Below are positions 8,562-17,350 of a stretch of DNA of 36,913 bases, in pieces. The notes below the pieces were generated by a model. That model made no database searches. It was not told where the DNA came from and was given only the letters and a program-made list of their open reading frames with translations. Both the position numbers and the translations under genes were made by a program. How positions within the stretch are numbered: position 1 is the first letter of the stretch; every line of letters begins with the position of its first letter. Source of the DNA: Gammaproteobacteria bacterium UBA2810 (GTDB lineage Bacteria > Pseudomonadota > Gammaproteobacteria > Enterobacterales > Succinivibrionaceae); the NCBI GenBank assembly GCA_002351705.1, contig DEHC01000047.1, forward strand, positions 1-36,913, written 5' to 3'.

Positions 8562-8837
8562 TCAGTGCTGGTCCTCAGGCGCGAAGCTTCCTGGAGCCGC
8601 CTCGCCGGAGAGGATGCTGACCACGTTGTCGATAGTCTGGACGCCGGCAAAGTCATTGGGGGCAAACCTGAGCTTTCTGTTGCGCTCGAGCTCCGAGATC
8701 AGATCGATGAAGTCGATTGAGTCGAGATCAAGCGACTTGAGGGTGGCGTCCGGCGTGATGTTCTCCTCGCTTATGCTGAAATTCTTCACCAGAAGGGCCC
8801 TGATCTCAGCCATCACCTCGTCCCTGTTAGCAGACAT
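8562..8837 (-). CDS. Acyl carrier protein
   Basis: A 91-residue acidic ACP. The phosphopantetheine attachment serine is Ser40 in SLDLDSIDFIDL, in the helix-2 DSL-like motif. The length suits a type II ACP with a short extra tail (GSFAPEDQH). It would carry the growing aryl-polyene chain for the ketosynthases, reductase and dehydratases around it. APE clusters usually encode two ACPs (ApeE and ApeF); this is the only one I find in the window. It is separated from neighbours by 148 bp upstream and 224 bp downstream, unlike the tight overlaps elsewhere, so its expression may differ. Confidence 0.93.
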   Translation of the reverse strand: MSANRDEVMAEIRALLVKNFSISEENITPDATLKSLDLDSIDFIDLISELERNRKLRFAPNDFAGVQTIDNVVSILSGEAAPGSFAPEDQH

Positions 8838-8985
8838 TTGATTCTCTCCATATTCGTTTGTTTTCTTCCCCTGCCCGGCTGTCAGGGAGCGCTCCTGGCC
8901 GGGATCCGCTCTCAGGAGACACAGTCTGGTATTTTACTTTGCGCCCGCCGCCGTTTCTGCGGCACTGATCTAATCTGACGCCAAA

Positions 8986-9522
8986 TCAGCTGATGGCAAA
9001 GAGCCCCGGATCCGGCGCCGCCCTATCCGGGCGGCTGAACATGCGAACGAAGTCATTCCTCCCGGGCTTGCAGACGATGAGCTTGGCCTCCGCGCTTACG
9101 AGCCCGCTCCCGTCGCCCGCGCTGCAGTCAAAGGCCGCCATGCGCTCGTCAAAGAAGCCGCTGTGCGCCCTCAGCGTCAGGTCCGTAAGCCTCGGCACTG
9201 CCGCAAAATCCCCCTGCACGTACCGTCTCACGCCGATGAGGAGCCCCACCGGCGTGCGGATCCCGCGGCTCTCATAGTAGTTCGCCATGGTCGCTGTCAC
9301 CGCCTGCGCCATGACCTCGATGAGAGCCCAGGAGGGGAGCGAGCCGTCAGCGTCAAGCGCCGTACAGAACCTCCTCCCAGTACAGTACGAGCATACCCCG
9401 GTGAGCTCAGGGCCTGACTCGTCATACTCATAGCTGTCGAGTGAGTCGAGCATCAGCATTGGCTGCTTCTGCGGCATCGCCTCCTCGAACCTCTCCCCGC
9501 CTATAACGATTTCCGTATTCAT
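8986..9522 (-). CDS. Hot-dog 3-hydroxyacyl-ACP dehydratase (ApeP-like)
   Basis: A 178-residue hot-dog protein. The segment MPQKQPMLMLDSLDSYEYD matches the start of the FabA/FabZ-like ApeP family, and PSWALIEVMAQAVTATMANY is the central helix carrying the acidic catalytic-site residue. ATG 9522 overlaps the stop of the preceding dehydratase as ATGA, which supports this start over the in-frame ATG at 9534. Pairing with the smaller dehydratase fits the ApeI:ApeP heterodimer described for APE synthesis, which dehydrates the beta-hydroxy intermediate and keeps the double bond. Confident as a dehydratase; the precise partner assignment is inferred from gene order. Confidence 0.85.
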   Translation of the reverse strand: MNTEIVIGGERFEEAMPQKQPMLMLDSLDSYEYDESGPELTGVCSYCTGRRFCTALDADGSLPSWALIEVMAQAVTATMANYYESRGIRTPVGLLIGVRRYVQGDFAAVPRLTDLTLRAHSGFFDERMAAFDCSAGDGSGLVSAEAKLIVCKPGRNDFVRMFSRPDRAAPDPGLFAIS

Positions 9523-9881
9523 GACGCACTCCATGAAAGCGAGGCATGCCCTTCCGAGAAAACAGTGCCTCCCGGCGATCGGATCACAAAGTCAAGCCTC
9601 TCCCCGCCACCATCAACGCGGACGGAAAGCTCCGCCTCATCGCCGACGGTCATCGGGAAAGTGAACTTCACCTGGCTGAACCCCGCTATTCTGAAACTGC
9701 GCCCGGCAGCCCCGGATATCTTTCCGAGCGCAAGCGTCACGAAATATATCTGAGCGATTCCGGGGAGCACCGGGAGGCCGTCAAAATGCCCCCTGAACCA
9801 GTCAAGATCAGCTGCGGCCCTGAAGCGTACGCGGCAAGATGACGGAGCCAGCTCCTCCGTTTCAAACACGGGATCACGCAT
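9519..9881 (-). CDS. Small hot-dog dehydratase (ApeI-like)
   Basis: A 120-residue FabZ-like hot-dog protein with the diagnostic WFRGHFDGLPVLPGIAQIYF segment, where His and PVLPG belong to the active-site region of 3-hydroxyacyl-ACP dehydratases. It is shorter than housekeeping FabZ (about 150 residues). The start overlaps the previous gene's stop by 8 bp, and its own stop overlaps the next start as ATGA. It probably forms a heterodimer with the 8986-9522 product. Confidence 0.85.
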   Translation of the reverse strand: MRDPVFETEELAPSSCRVRFRAAADLDWFRGHFDGLPVLPGIAQIYFVTLALGKISGAAGRSFRIAGFSQVKFTFPMTVGDEAELSVRVDGGGERLDFVIRSPGGTVFSEGHASLSWSAS

Positions 9882-10569
9882 CGCCAGCTCCTGCCATTTT
9901 CCCTCTGAGAAGATCCGGAAACCTCTTCATGAGGAGGCGGACCAGGGAGACAGCGTCCCTGTGCCTCACCAGCTCCCCGGGAACCGTGACGGAGCTTCCT
10001 CTCTCCAGCGAGAGCGCCACGGCGAACGGCCCGTGAAAGCTCTCCGGAATATTGACGAGGCTCCCGGAGAGGGAGTTCTCATAGAAGACCGCGTGAACGC
10101 TCCTCCTGCCGAGCCCGTATATCTCGCTCTCACACTCCGAGAGACCGGCGGCCACCGTGTCTGTCCCGCCGGCAACTGATGAGGATGAGGCATGGCAGCC
10201 GCTTATCATCGCGTAATAGCCCGACGGAGAGTTGTGCACGCTTCCGGAGAACTCCGCCGGTGACACATCACCGGTCTCATGAATGTCCCGGAGCATCCTG
10301 ACGCAGCGCGGCGTCTCGCCGGTCATGCTTGCGAACACCACTGCCTCAGGGAGCCCTGTCAGGCAGTCAAGGGAGAGCATGGACGACACGGCAAGGAGAT
10401 CGCCATGGAGGAGGCGCCTTGAGATCATCTTAGGCACCAGCGGAGCCTTCACCCTTCCGTCTTCTGCGGGGAACGGCTCATCGGATGAAGCCCTGGCAAG
10501 GAAGCTCTCCGTATTGGGACAGGCAGGCGACATGGCGCAGATCCCTGTCAGATTAAAACAGAAATCCAT
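9874..10569 (-). CDS. Ketosynthase-like N-terminal domain protein (PF13723 type, ApeC-like)
   Basis: A 231-residue protein that resembles only the N-terminal half of a ketosynthase. The segment PEAVVFASMTGET and then FSGSVHNSPSGYYAMISG, followed by Ser-rich and AGGTDTVAAGL stretches, match the Ketoacyl-synt_2 type found beside APE genes. A cysteine occurs in SGCHASSSS, but the usual KS His motifs (GTGT, GHT) are absent, so it is unlikely to condense chains on its own. A chain-length-factor-like role with the 7114-8337 ketosynthase is plausible by analogy to ApeC. Its start shares one base with the thioesterase stop (TGATG). Confidence 0.72.
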   Translation of the reverse strand: MDFCFNLTGICAMSPACPNTESFLARASSDEPFPAEDGRVKAPLVPKMISRRLLHGDLLAVSSMLSLDCLTGLPEAVVFASMTGETPRCVRMLRDIHETGDVSPAEFSGSVHNSPSGYYAMISGCHASSSSVAGGTDTVAAGLSECESEIYGLGRRSVHAVFYENSLSGSLVNIPESFHGPFAVALSLERGSSVTVPGELVRHRDAVSLVRLLMKRFPDLLRGKMAGAGDA

Positions 10570-11051
10570 CAGCGAAGCGCCCCGCCCTTATAGCAGCCGT
10601 AAGGCCGCACCTCAAACTTCCCGGCGCTGCAGGCGCCGAGGATATGATTCGCTAACCTCTCGGGCATCTGAAACTCCATGGCCCCGGTCTTCCGGTTGAC
10701 CGCGCACTGGGTGGTGCGGGCCTTGACGCAGACGGTGTCGCCCTTTCCTATCACATAGTCAAATACGAGCCTGACGCCGCACTCCCTTATGAGGAGTATC
10801 ACGTCATACGCATCGCCTGCCCTCAGCGGGCGGATGTACTTGATGAAGTTAATCTCTATGACGGGGAGATCATAGAAATCCTCCTCCCGGATCATGTCAT
10901 AGTCGTAGCCTATCTCGAAGAGGAGCCCGTGTCTTGCCTCTTCCATGAACTTGAGATAGTTGCCGTGCCATACCACGCCCATCGGGTCGCAGTCATAGAA
11001 CTGGACCCTCCCGTGGTAGACGAACATGCCGTTATAGTGCCCAGTAGTCAT
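10569..11051 (-). CDS. 4HBT/YbgC-type acyl thioesterase (ApeK-like)
   Basis: A 160-residue single hot-dog thioesterase. The motif RVQFYDCDPMGVVWHGNYLK is the signature of the 4-hydroxybenzoyl-CoA thioesterase family, with the aspartate in DPMGVVWH as the likely catalytic residue. The open frame can start at TTG 11069, but ATG 11051 has GGGGA eight bases ahead. It overlaps the acyltransferase stop at 11032 by 20 bp. It may release or proofread stalled chains from the ACP. Confidence 0.85.
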   Translation of the reverse strand: MTTGHYNGMFVYHGRVQFYDCDPMGVVWHGNYLKFMEEARHGLLFEIGYDYDMIREEDFYDLPVIEINFIKYIRPLRAGDAYDVILLIRECGVRLVFDYVIGKGDTVCVKARTTQCAVNRKTGAMEFQMPERLANHILGACSAGKFEVRPYGCYKGGALR

Positions 11052-12030
11052 AGAAATTTCCCCAGTCAAGCGGACTTCTCAAAATGATGTTCTCGAGCTC
11101 CGAGGCATAGGTCTCCACGTACTTCCTTATGCTCTCCATCCTGTTCCTCCGGTCAAGCCTCACCTCGCCCATTTCCCTGAAGTACATGACGGGCTGTCCG
11201 TTCTCATGCACCGAGTGCAGCAGGTAGCAGGGAGCCTGCACGGCGGCGGCGAGGACCCAGGGCCCGACGGGAAAGCGCGCCGGCTTTCCGAGAAGCGGGA
11301 CCTCAACGTACTCAGTATCGCCGTCAAGGACACGGTCCCCGAGGATTACGACCCACTCGCCGCGCTCTATCCTCTCACGGAGCTCAATCCCGATTTCAAA
11401 CGCCGCGGCAAGCGAGCTCTCCCTCTCCTTCCCCCCGCCGGCGCTGAGGCTGAAGTCATCGACCTTTATGATGTTGAGACCGTAATCGCTGTTGACATTC
11501 TTCAGGAATCCGGCGAACTTCTGGTAGGCTGACGTAACCATCATCACGTTGACCGTCTTCCTGGTCAGGTGATCATTGACAGCCCTGAGCATCTCGATGT
11601 TGCCGATATGCGAGCCGATGATGAACGCGCCGTGCTTCGCGGCCTCAAGCATCCGTTCATGCGCGCTGTCGCGTGAGGCGATGTTCCCTATCCCGATCCT
11701 CCCGTTCCAGGAGAGGATCTTCTCCATGATGCATATGCCGTAGTTCCGGATGTGGAAATAGGTATTGAGGCTCCCCCGGTAGGCGTCAGGAGGAAGCTTT
11801 CCCTCCTTCTCCAGATCATCCATGTACGAGCGGAGGATCCGGAGGTACTCAGCCGAGTAACCCCTCGCCTTCTTAGCTCCGAGCCAGTAGAACGTTACGA
11901 TAAAGGACAGCAGCGCCTTATAGGCCGCTGGCCCCATATGATCATAAACCCACAGCGCTATGGCTATGCCAAGCGGCGAGCTGTCAACTTCCCTGTCCCT
12001 GCTCCACCCTATCAACTCTAAGCTCCACAC
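11032..12030 (-). CDS. LpxL/HtrB-like acyltransferase, copy 2
   Basis: An LPLAT protein of up to 332 residues. The active-site HX4E motif is HIGNIE in AFIIGSHIGNIEMLRAVN. An N-terminal hydrophobic stretch (AYKALLSFIVTFYWLG) anchors it to the membrane, and the C-terminus is RSPLDWGNFYDYWAL. The whole protein aligns closely with the acyltransferase at 16361-17350 (shared EAA[KR]HGAFIIGSH, YGLNII, WVV-LGDRV, GPW segments), so the two are recent paralogues. The start is uncertain: 12030 is a GTG, and a TTG seven codons downstream is also possible. It probably acylates a lipid or glycolipid acceptor of the polyene. Confidence 0.83.
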   Translation of the reverse strand: MWSLELIGWSRDREVDSSPLGIAIALWVYDHMGPAAYKALLSFIVTFYWLGAKKARGYSAEYLRILRSYMDDLEKEGKLPPDAYRGSLNTYFHIRNYGICIMEKILSWNGRIGIGNIASRDSAHERMLEAAKHGAFIIGSHIGNIEMLRAVNDHLTRKTVNVMMVTSAYQKFAGFLKNVNSDYGLNIIKVDDFSLSAGGGKERESSLAAAFEIGIELRERIERGEWVVILGDRVLDGDTEYVEVPLLGKPARFPVGPWVLAAAVQAPCYLLHSVHENGQPVMYFREMGEVRLDRRNRMESIRKYVETYASELENIILRSPLDWGNFYDYWAL

Positions 12031-12132
12031 AACCAGCGTTCGGCCGCATTATCTCATACACTTCCGGCAGCGGTCATAACCGCAGGCCGCAGGTTCCGTG
12101 CCGCCTCTGATCCTGGCCCTGCCTGTCCCACA

Positions 12133-12915
12133 TCATGAGTCCGCTCTCTCCGTGCCGAGCCATGCGGCATAGCGCTCCTCAAGGTCCATAGTGAGGCGCC
12201 TTGCGGCAAGCGGGAGAGGCGTGCCGCCCTCAAGGTACTCTGGGACGCTCATCCGGCTTCCGAACGACAGCGTAATTACAGGAACTCTCTCAGGTACCCA
12301 GAGATCCAGAAAGCCGCTTCCGAGGTAGTTCCTCTCCGAGCACTCTATCCTCACCGGGATGATGTCTCTTCCGAGCCTCAGGGCAAGGTTCGAGGCGCCG
12401 CGCCGGAACTTTATTTTCCAGTCATGGTGGGCGGTCCTCGTGCCCTCCGGGAAAATCAGTATGGCGTCCTCCGGGCTTATGAGCGAGTGCCAGTCCTCAA
12501 GCGGCAGGTCATTGCTGATGTAGAGCATGTGGGAGATGACGTGCCTCATGAAACCGCGGAGGAGCCTTCCCGAGACGACGCAGGTGGTGTTCTCCGGAAG
12601 AAGGCAGTCAAGGATCACATAGTCTATGAGCGTCGGATGGTTCGCGATGATGACCGTGTTCCTGGCATCGGCAGCGGAAGGGACTGAGCCCTCCACCCTG
12701 ACCCGGAAGAGACGCAGGAGCCCTGCTGCGGCGGTGATGCTCCTGAACCCCTTCGCCGTGCAGCGCCTGATGAAGAGCGCCCGCCTCCGCGAGTCGCGGA
12801 TGAAGAGCCTCGCTGCGGCATACACCGCAACGCCTATCGTTATGGCGCCTGCCGAGAACCAGGCAAACAGCAGAAGCGTGCCAATCTTCCTGAGTAAAAT
12901 GCTGATCCTCTTCAT
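12133..12915 (-). CDS. PlsC-like 1-acyl-glycerol-3-phosphate acyltransferase family protein
   Basis: A 260-residue PlsC-type acyltransferase. Motif I is NHPTLIDYVI (HX4D), and motif III is IFPEGTRTAHH. The N-terminus carries one hydrophobic helix (IGTLLLFAWFSAGAITIGVAVYAAA, given here only as a location, about residues 11-35). Such lysophospholipid acyltransferases are regular members of APE clusters. It is the first gene after the 469-bp gap, with a good promoter 28 bp ahead of its ATG, so it probably heads the second APE transcription unit. Confidence 0.85.
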   Translation of the reverse strand: MKRISILLRKIGTLLLFAWFSAGAITIGVAVYAAARLFIRDSRRRALFIRRCTAKGFRSITAAAGLLRLFRVRVEGSVPSAADARNTVIIANHPTLIDYVILDCLLPENTTCVVSGRLLRGFMRHVISHMLYISNDLPLEDWHSLISPEDAILIFPEGTRTAHHDWKIKFRRGASNLALRLGRDIIPVRIECSERNYLGSGFLDLWVPERVPVITLSFGSRMSVPEYLEGGTPLPLAARRLTMDLEERYAAWLGTERADS

Positions 12916-12943
12916 GCCCGGTGCTCAGTAACTGTCCGCGGGT

Positions 12944-12972
12944 ATTATAGTAGACGCTTGGCGCCGCGTCAT
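12944..12972 (-). promoter_or_regulatory. Sigma-70-type promoter for the second APE transcription unit
   Basis: On the minus strand ATGACG (12972-12967) and a perfect TATAAT (12949-12944) are 17 nt apart. Transcription would start near 12937, about 20 nt before the PlsC-like ATG at 12915. Confidence 0.5.
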
Positions 12973-13188
12973 TTATTTTCATCTGCAGGGCGGAGTGTTC
13001 CATCCGTAAGGCTCTGGCTCCTGAAACATGGCAATATGAAGCCTGCTGGTGAGCACCAGCCAGCTGTGAGCTTAATGCTGACCTTTCTGTGCACTGAAGG
13101 ATGGCGGCGAATGAAAGGACATTTCTGCACATCTGGCAGTTCAGGCCGGATTATCTTTTATGTGCAAGGCGTTAACTAAATATTGCCG

Positions 13189-13247
13189 CCGTTCCATAAC
13201 ACTTTTTCAAACGAATATTTCCGTTTCGCGACACTTTTTCGAGCGAA
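13189..13247. repeat. Two 27-bp direct repeats in the internal APE gap
   Basis: Within the 469-bp gene-free stretch 12916-13384 there are two direct repeats, 13189-13215 and 13221-13247, matching at 21 of 27 positions by hand count, with identical ACACTTTTTC cores and CGAA ends. Their 32-bp spacing is about three helical turns, as for tandem operator sites. The remainder of the gap holds the promoter at 12944-12972 and the hairpin at 13332-13366; I see no convincing gene. Confidence 0.45.
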
Positions 13248-13331
13248 CCGCACCATATCCGGAGAACCTGCGGCGCACTGATCCTTATTTGCGGCTTCTG
13301 GCCCTGAGATGAGGCACAAATTTCAATTTAA

Positions 13332-13366
13332 CCCCGTTTTTTGTAAATTTCTTACAGAAACAGGGG
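13332..13366 (-). terminator. Candidate terminator hairpin after the MMPL gene
   Basis: The segment can fold as nested arms CCCC/GGGG, GTTT/AAAC and TGTAA/TTACA around a short AAA-rich loop, 19 bp past the exporter stop. The downstream T content on the minus strand is modest, so termination is likely but not certain. Confidence 0.4.
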
Positions 13367-13384
13367 ACTGATGAGGCAGTTTTT

Positions 13385-15553
13385 TCATTTAGGCTCAGCT
13401 GGCACCTGCCCGGAGCTTTTCTCCCTTCTTCCCGAGAACGCGAGCACAGCGGAGAGCGCGACTCCGGCGAGCCCCGCCGAGAGCACCAGCCCGTAGGAGG
13501 AGAGCACCGCCGTGTCCGAGAAGGCGAGGAGCCCGAACGATATCTCGGTCGTGAGCCAGGATGCGCCGACGGACCTGAGTACATACCCGTCCCCGGGGCT
13601 GTTGTGGAGGAAGATACAGTAATCAGCGCCGAGTCCCATCACCATGAAGAGCGCGAGGACGGTAAAGAGATTGAAGTACCCGGCCGCAAACCCCGCGGCG
13701 AGCGCGAGACCGAGCCCCGCGAGCATCGGCACGACAAACCCCATGAGCATCCTCCGCCTCATGATGATGAGTGCAGGGACCAGAGCAAGGAGGAATGCGG
13801 CGCCGAGAACGAGAAGAAGGCTCTCCCGGTACGTCCTGAACGCCTCGCTCCAGTTTGCGCGGCTGTCAACCGCCCTTGCCCCGAGGATCGCTGAGATTTT
13901 CTGAAGGAGCGCAGCGTCGGCGCTGCCGGCCTTTACCAGAACCTCATCACCGAAAAAGAACCTCGCGGCTCCACCTGGGAACTCCTCCGCCCTGAAGGGC
14001 TCTGCCACGTCAAGCCCGGCATCCTCAGGCTTTATCTCAATGCCAGCCTGCCTGTAGGCGCCGGCGAGCTCCGGAAGAAGGGATTTCCACCTGCGGATAT
14101 TCTCAAGCTGCGCCTTCTCCGATGGAACCGCGCGGCAGGGCAGGAGAGTCCCGCGGAGCTCCTCCGCGGTGAGCTCATTCCCGAGGCTTTCGCAGGCGCT
14201 CCGGGCCATCACGAACCACTTCGCTCTCTTCCCGCCGCTCACAGTCTCCTCAATATGCTCATGCATCCCCATGAGCTCCGGATCCGCCTTCTGCATGGCG
14301 GCGACATCGTCATTGAAGGAGACAAGGGGAATGAGGGCAAGCCCCATGGCGGCCGCCAGGAGCGGGACAGACAGCCGTATGGCGCGCGGTAGAGAAGGCA
14401 CTCCCGGATTCCCAGCTGCCTTCGGGAGAGGGAACCTCACTGTCGGGATCACGAGCACCGCGTAGAAGAACACCGCGGTTAGCGCCGCAACCGCGAAGAT
14501 CATGAGCTCCCGGAGGACGCGGAGGTCAGTCATGAGCATGGCCGCGTAGGCGATGATGCTCGTTATGAGGCTCTCCGCGAGCGATCTGACCATTACCTCA
14601 GGCAGGGCTCCGTTACCTCCGTTTCCCGCCCTTTTGAAGTAAAGGAGCGAGTGGAGGACATAGTCAAAGCAGATCCCGACAAGGCAGGAGGAGAGCGCGA
14701 GCGTCATGACATGCACAGAGCCCGAGACGATCAGGACCGCGGCTATGCCGGCCCCCAGGGAGACAGTGAGCGCGATGAGGGTATGGATGACCGGCACAAT
14801 CCTCCTGAATATCCACATCTGAAGGATGAGCACGATGATCATGGAGCCGGTGCCGATGACGCCCACATCATGCTTCGAACGCTCCGCGTAGCGCTCGGAG
14901 AAGAACATGGCACCGGTGAAGCTCACCAGCACGCCCTTTGCTGCCGCTTTGTCCCGGAATGACTCCAGATCATGTATGCCAAGCGCGCCGCCTTTCCCGC
15001 TCCCGGAGTCCTCAAGGAGGACCGCGTACCCCTTCCCGGTCTTCCGGTAGGGGAGCCCGTCATCGGACATGCTCCAGTCCGACCCGAGATAGGACGCGGC
15101 GTTTCTTGATGCGAAGAACGGATCCTTCTTAATCTCTCCCCCAGAAACAGCGCTGAAGGGCGAGTAAAGGGTCTCGAGGATGTACTGCGAAAGGCCGCCG
15201 TTCTGTGCCTCGGCTGGCGGCGCGTAGCTGTAGCGGTGGGAGAAGACGAATGACGCGGCCGAGGCGAGATCCTGAGTCCGGAGCTCCACCGCCCCGCTCC
15301 TTCGGATCAGGTCCATGAGCTCTCCCGCGGTCTCCAGGGTCACCGTCAGGTCCTTCCCCTCAGCAAGGAATACCGCCTCGGAGGCTATCCTCCTCGTGAA
15401 CTCCTCCTCCGCGGGATCCGGAAGCCCCGGAACCATGCCGTAGATGTCGGCCCTGAACGGCTCATCAGACGACGAGAGCCTCAGCACTGCCGCCGCTGCG
15501 GCAATGACAAGGACCGCGATGTAGAGGAGAAGGCCTCGCCTTTTAATGGACAT
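13385..15553 (-). CDS. MMPL/RND-superfamily exporter (ApeM-like)
   Basis: A 722-residue transporter with two repeated halves. Each half has one helix (first: RGLLLYIAVLVIAAAAAVL), a large periplasmic loop of about 170-180 residues, and a five-helix bundle. The second bundle has the RND/MMPL motif MGLGADYCIFLHN, and the first has SCLVGICFDYVLHSLL. It belongs to the COG4258-type exporters of APE and similar clusters and probably moves the finished lipid toward the outer membrane with proton energy. ATG 15553 is chosen over the longer frame (15580) because MSIKRRG gives a natural N-terminus; it overlaps the LolA-like gene by 11 bp. Confidence 0.88.
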   Translation of the reverse strand: MSIKRRGLLLYIAVLVIAAAAAVLRLSSSDEPFRADIYGMVPGLPDPAEEEFTRRIASEAVFLAEGKDLTVTLETAGELMDLIRRSGAVELRTQDLASAASFVFSHRYSYAPPAEAQNGGLSQYILETLYSPFSAVSGGEIKKDPFFASRNAASYLGSDWSMSDDGLPYRKTGKGYAVLLEDSGSGKGGALGIHDLESFRDKAAAKGVLVSFTGAMFFSERYAERSKHDVGVIGTGSMIIVLILQMWIFRRIVPVIHTLIALTVSLGAGIAAVLIVSGSVHVMTLALSSCLVGICFDYVLHSLLYFKRAGNGGNGALPEVMVRSLAESLITSIIAYAAMLMTDLRVLRELMIFAVAALTAVFFYAVLVIPTVRFPLPKAAGNPGVPSLPRAIRLSVPLLAAAMGLALIPLVSFNDDVAAMQKADPELMGMHEHIEETVSGGKRAKWFVMARSACESLGNELTAEELRGTLLPCRAVPSEKAQLENIRRWKSLLPELAGAYRQAGIEIKPEDAGLDVAEPFRAEEFPGGAARFFFGDEVLVKAGSADAALLQKISAILGARAVDSRANWSEAFRTYRESLLLVLGAAFLLALVPALIIMRRRMLMGFVVPMLAGLGLALAAGFAAGYFNLFTVLALFMVMGLGADYCIFLHNSPGDGYVLRSVGASWLTTEISFGLLAFSDTAVLSSYGLVLSAGLAGVALSAVLAFSGRREKSSGQVPAEPK

Positions 15554-16163
15554 CGCAGAAACGGGGGAATTCCAGGTCAAACTGCTCCGGGGAGAGCTCC
15601 TCGGTGCCGGTGAACCTCATCACCGTGCTGCCGCCTCCGGCGTCAGTGATGGAGAACTCCGAGAAGCGGCCGCCCTCCGTCACAAGCCTCACGGATTTCA
15701 GGGCCTTTTTCATCATTGCGCTTGCCGGGACAAGCTCATAGGAAAAGCCGGACGCGCTCCTCTCCGCGGAGGCGAGCGTGAAGTCATCCTTTACTGCGTC
15801 AAGCCCGCCGGAGGCAATCCCCGAGAGGAGATCAGCGATGAGCTTTCCGGGACCCTGCTCCCCGAGCTGCCTCACGATGCCGCCCGGAGCCTTCTCGAGT
15901 GTCCTGCCGTCAGCGAACTCCCAGGCCTTCACGAAGGGCTTCTCCATCTTCCAGCAGAGACTCTCTGTCGAAGTCATGAAGCGGCCACTGGTCTCAAGCG
16001 CGCGCGCCGCCCCGGGGAGGGTCTTGGTCTCGGTGAAGCTCCCCGCGACAGAGCCCTTTGAGAGCTCTGAAAATGGGACATGGCTTCCCGCCTCCTCAGC
16101 GGAGGAGAGGGGGGAGAGCATAAGGACGAGAGCGGCGGCAGAGGCCGTGAGGAGATTTTTCAT
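15543..16163 (-). CDS. LolA-like periplasmic carrier protein (ApeL-like)
   Basis: A 206-residue exported protein. The signal peptide is MKNLLTASAAALVLMLSPLSSA with likely cleavage before EEAGSH. The mature part contains GSFTETKTLPG, SGRFMTST and ESLCWKMEKPF, a pattern typical of the outer-membrane lipoprotein carrier LolA fold in APE clusters. The open frame extends upstream to 16328, but ATG 16163 gives the clean signal peptide and has AGGGAA upstream. With the MMPL exporter it forms the transport module; it would carry the lipid across the periplasm. Confidence 0.82.
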   Translation of the reverse strand: MKNLLTASAAALVLMLSPLSSAEEAGSHVPFSELSKGSVAGSFTETKTLPGAARALETSGRFMTSTESLCWKMEKPFVKAWEFADGRTLEKAPGGIVRQLGEQGPGKLIADLLSGIASGGLDAVKDDFTLASAERSASGFSYELVPASAMMKKALKSVRLVTEGGRFSEFSITDAGGGSTVMRFTGTEELSPEQFDLEFPRFCDVH

Positions 16164-16360
16164 CTTATTATTCCCTAATCCGGAGACAGAAGCCCTCGCA
16201 CTGACGGCTCCCGCCGCTCCGGCCAGAGCCCGTCCCGGTACTGTGATTTCCCGCGGGGAGACCCTGAAAAACTGCTGTAATTTTACACGATACCGGCGGC
16301 AGCGCAGCGCCTTTCCCAGCGCAGCCATCCGGGAGGCCGGGAAGTCCCGGGCACACCGCC

Positions 16361-17350
16361 TCAGATATGCCAGAAGTCGTAGAAGTTGCCCCAGTCCAGG
16401 GGAGAGCGCACAATAATCCTCTCAAGCTCTGCGGCGTAGTCCGCCACATACTTTCTGAGGGCCTCCTGCCTCTTTTCCCCGCGCGGCAGGACGACCTTCC
16501 CGATTTCCCTGAAGTAAAGCATTATCGAGCCGCTCCTCTGGTCATGGACCGCATGCATCACGTAGCACGGCACGTCCAGCATCGAGGCCATGATCCAGGG
16601 GCCGTCCGGGAACCTCGCCTTCTCGCCGAGGAAGTCCGCCTCGACATACCTGGTATTGCGGTCAATGACCCGGTCGCCAAGCATCACGACCCACTCGCCG
16701 TTCCTCACTCTTTCCTCAAGCTCAATACCGATGGCGATGGTGCCGGCGAACGCCTTCTCCCTCACGGACTCCTCGTCTGTGTCAGGCGAGATGTCATCTA
16801 TCTCGATGATATTGAGCCCGTAGCCGCTGTTGAGGGACTTCAGGTAGCCTGCAAAGCCCTTGTAGACCGACGACATCTTGAGGACATTGATTTTCTTCTT
16901 CGTCAGCTGATCGTTCATGGCCCGGAGCATCTCCATGTTGCCGACATGGGAGCCAATGATGAACGCGCCGTGCCTCGCGGCCTCAAGCATACGCTCATGG
17001 GCATGGTCAACGGAACGGATGTCGTCAATCGTGAAGCGCCCGCTCCAGGCAAGCGCCCTCGTCATGAGGCTTGTGGCGGAAGTCAGGATGTTGCGGAAGG
17101 TGGTTACGCGCCCGATGTAGGCGTCAGGCGGAAGCTTTCCATCCCTCTCAAGCGCGGCCACATAGCGCCGGTAGTGCCTGATAAAGACTGCCGAGTATTT
17201 CCGGTGCAGGGGGTGGGTGGCCCAGAAGCAGATCACGATGACAATTATGCAGAGCCGGTAGGCGCGCTTACCAAGGTGATCGTAGACCCAGATCAGGGAC
17301 GACAGTGCCCAGGGAGCACTCCTTACTTCCTTAATCTCACGCCAGCCCAT
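16361..17350 (-). CDS. LpxL/HtrB-like acyltransferase, copy 3
   Basis: A 329-residue LPLAT protein with HX4E motif HVGNME in AFIIGSHVGNMEMLRAMN, an N-terminal membrane segment (YRLCIIVIVICFWA) and the C-terminus RSPLDWGNFYDFWHI. It is a close paralogue of the 11032-12030 product. The open frame reaches 17446 through a GTG, but the first 32 residues of that form look non-coding, and the MGWREIKEV start aligns with the paralogue, so ATG 17350 is preferred. It is the first gene of the APE block. The 197 bp between it and the LolA-like gene show no gene. Confidence 0.82.
   Translation of the reverse strand: MGWREIKEVRSAPWALSSLIWVYDHLGKRAYRLCIIVIVICFWATHPLHRKYSAVFIRHYRRYVAALERDGKLPPDAYIGRVTTFRNILTSATSLMTRALAWSGRFTIDDIRSVDHAHERMLEAARHGAFIIGSHVGNMEMLRAMNDQLTKKKINVLKMSSVYKGFAGYLKSLNSGYGLNIIEIDDISPDTDEESVREKAFAGTIAIGIELEERVRNGEWVVMLGDRVIDRNTRYVEADFLGEKARFPDGPWIMASMLDVPCYVMHAVHDQRSGSIMLYFREIGKVVLPRGEKRQEALRKYVADYAAELERIIVRSPLDWGNFYDFWHI

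Noticed and set aside
12608..13132. Minus-strand frame overlapping the PlsC-like gene and the gap upstream
   Set aside because: Different frame from the clear PlsC product, with no motif; the part in the gap lacks a ribosome site.
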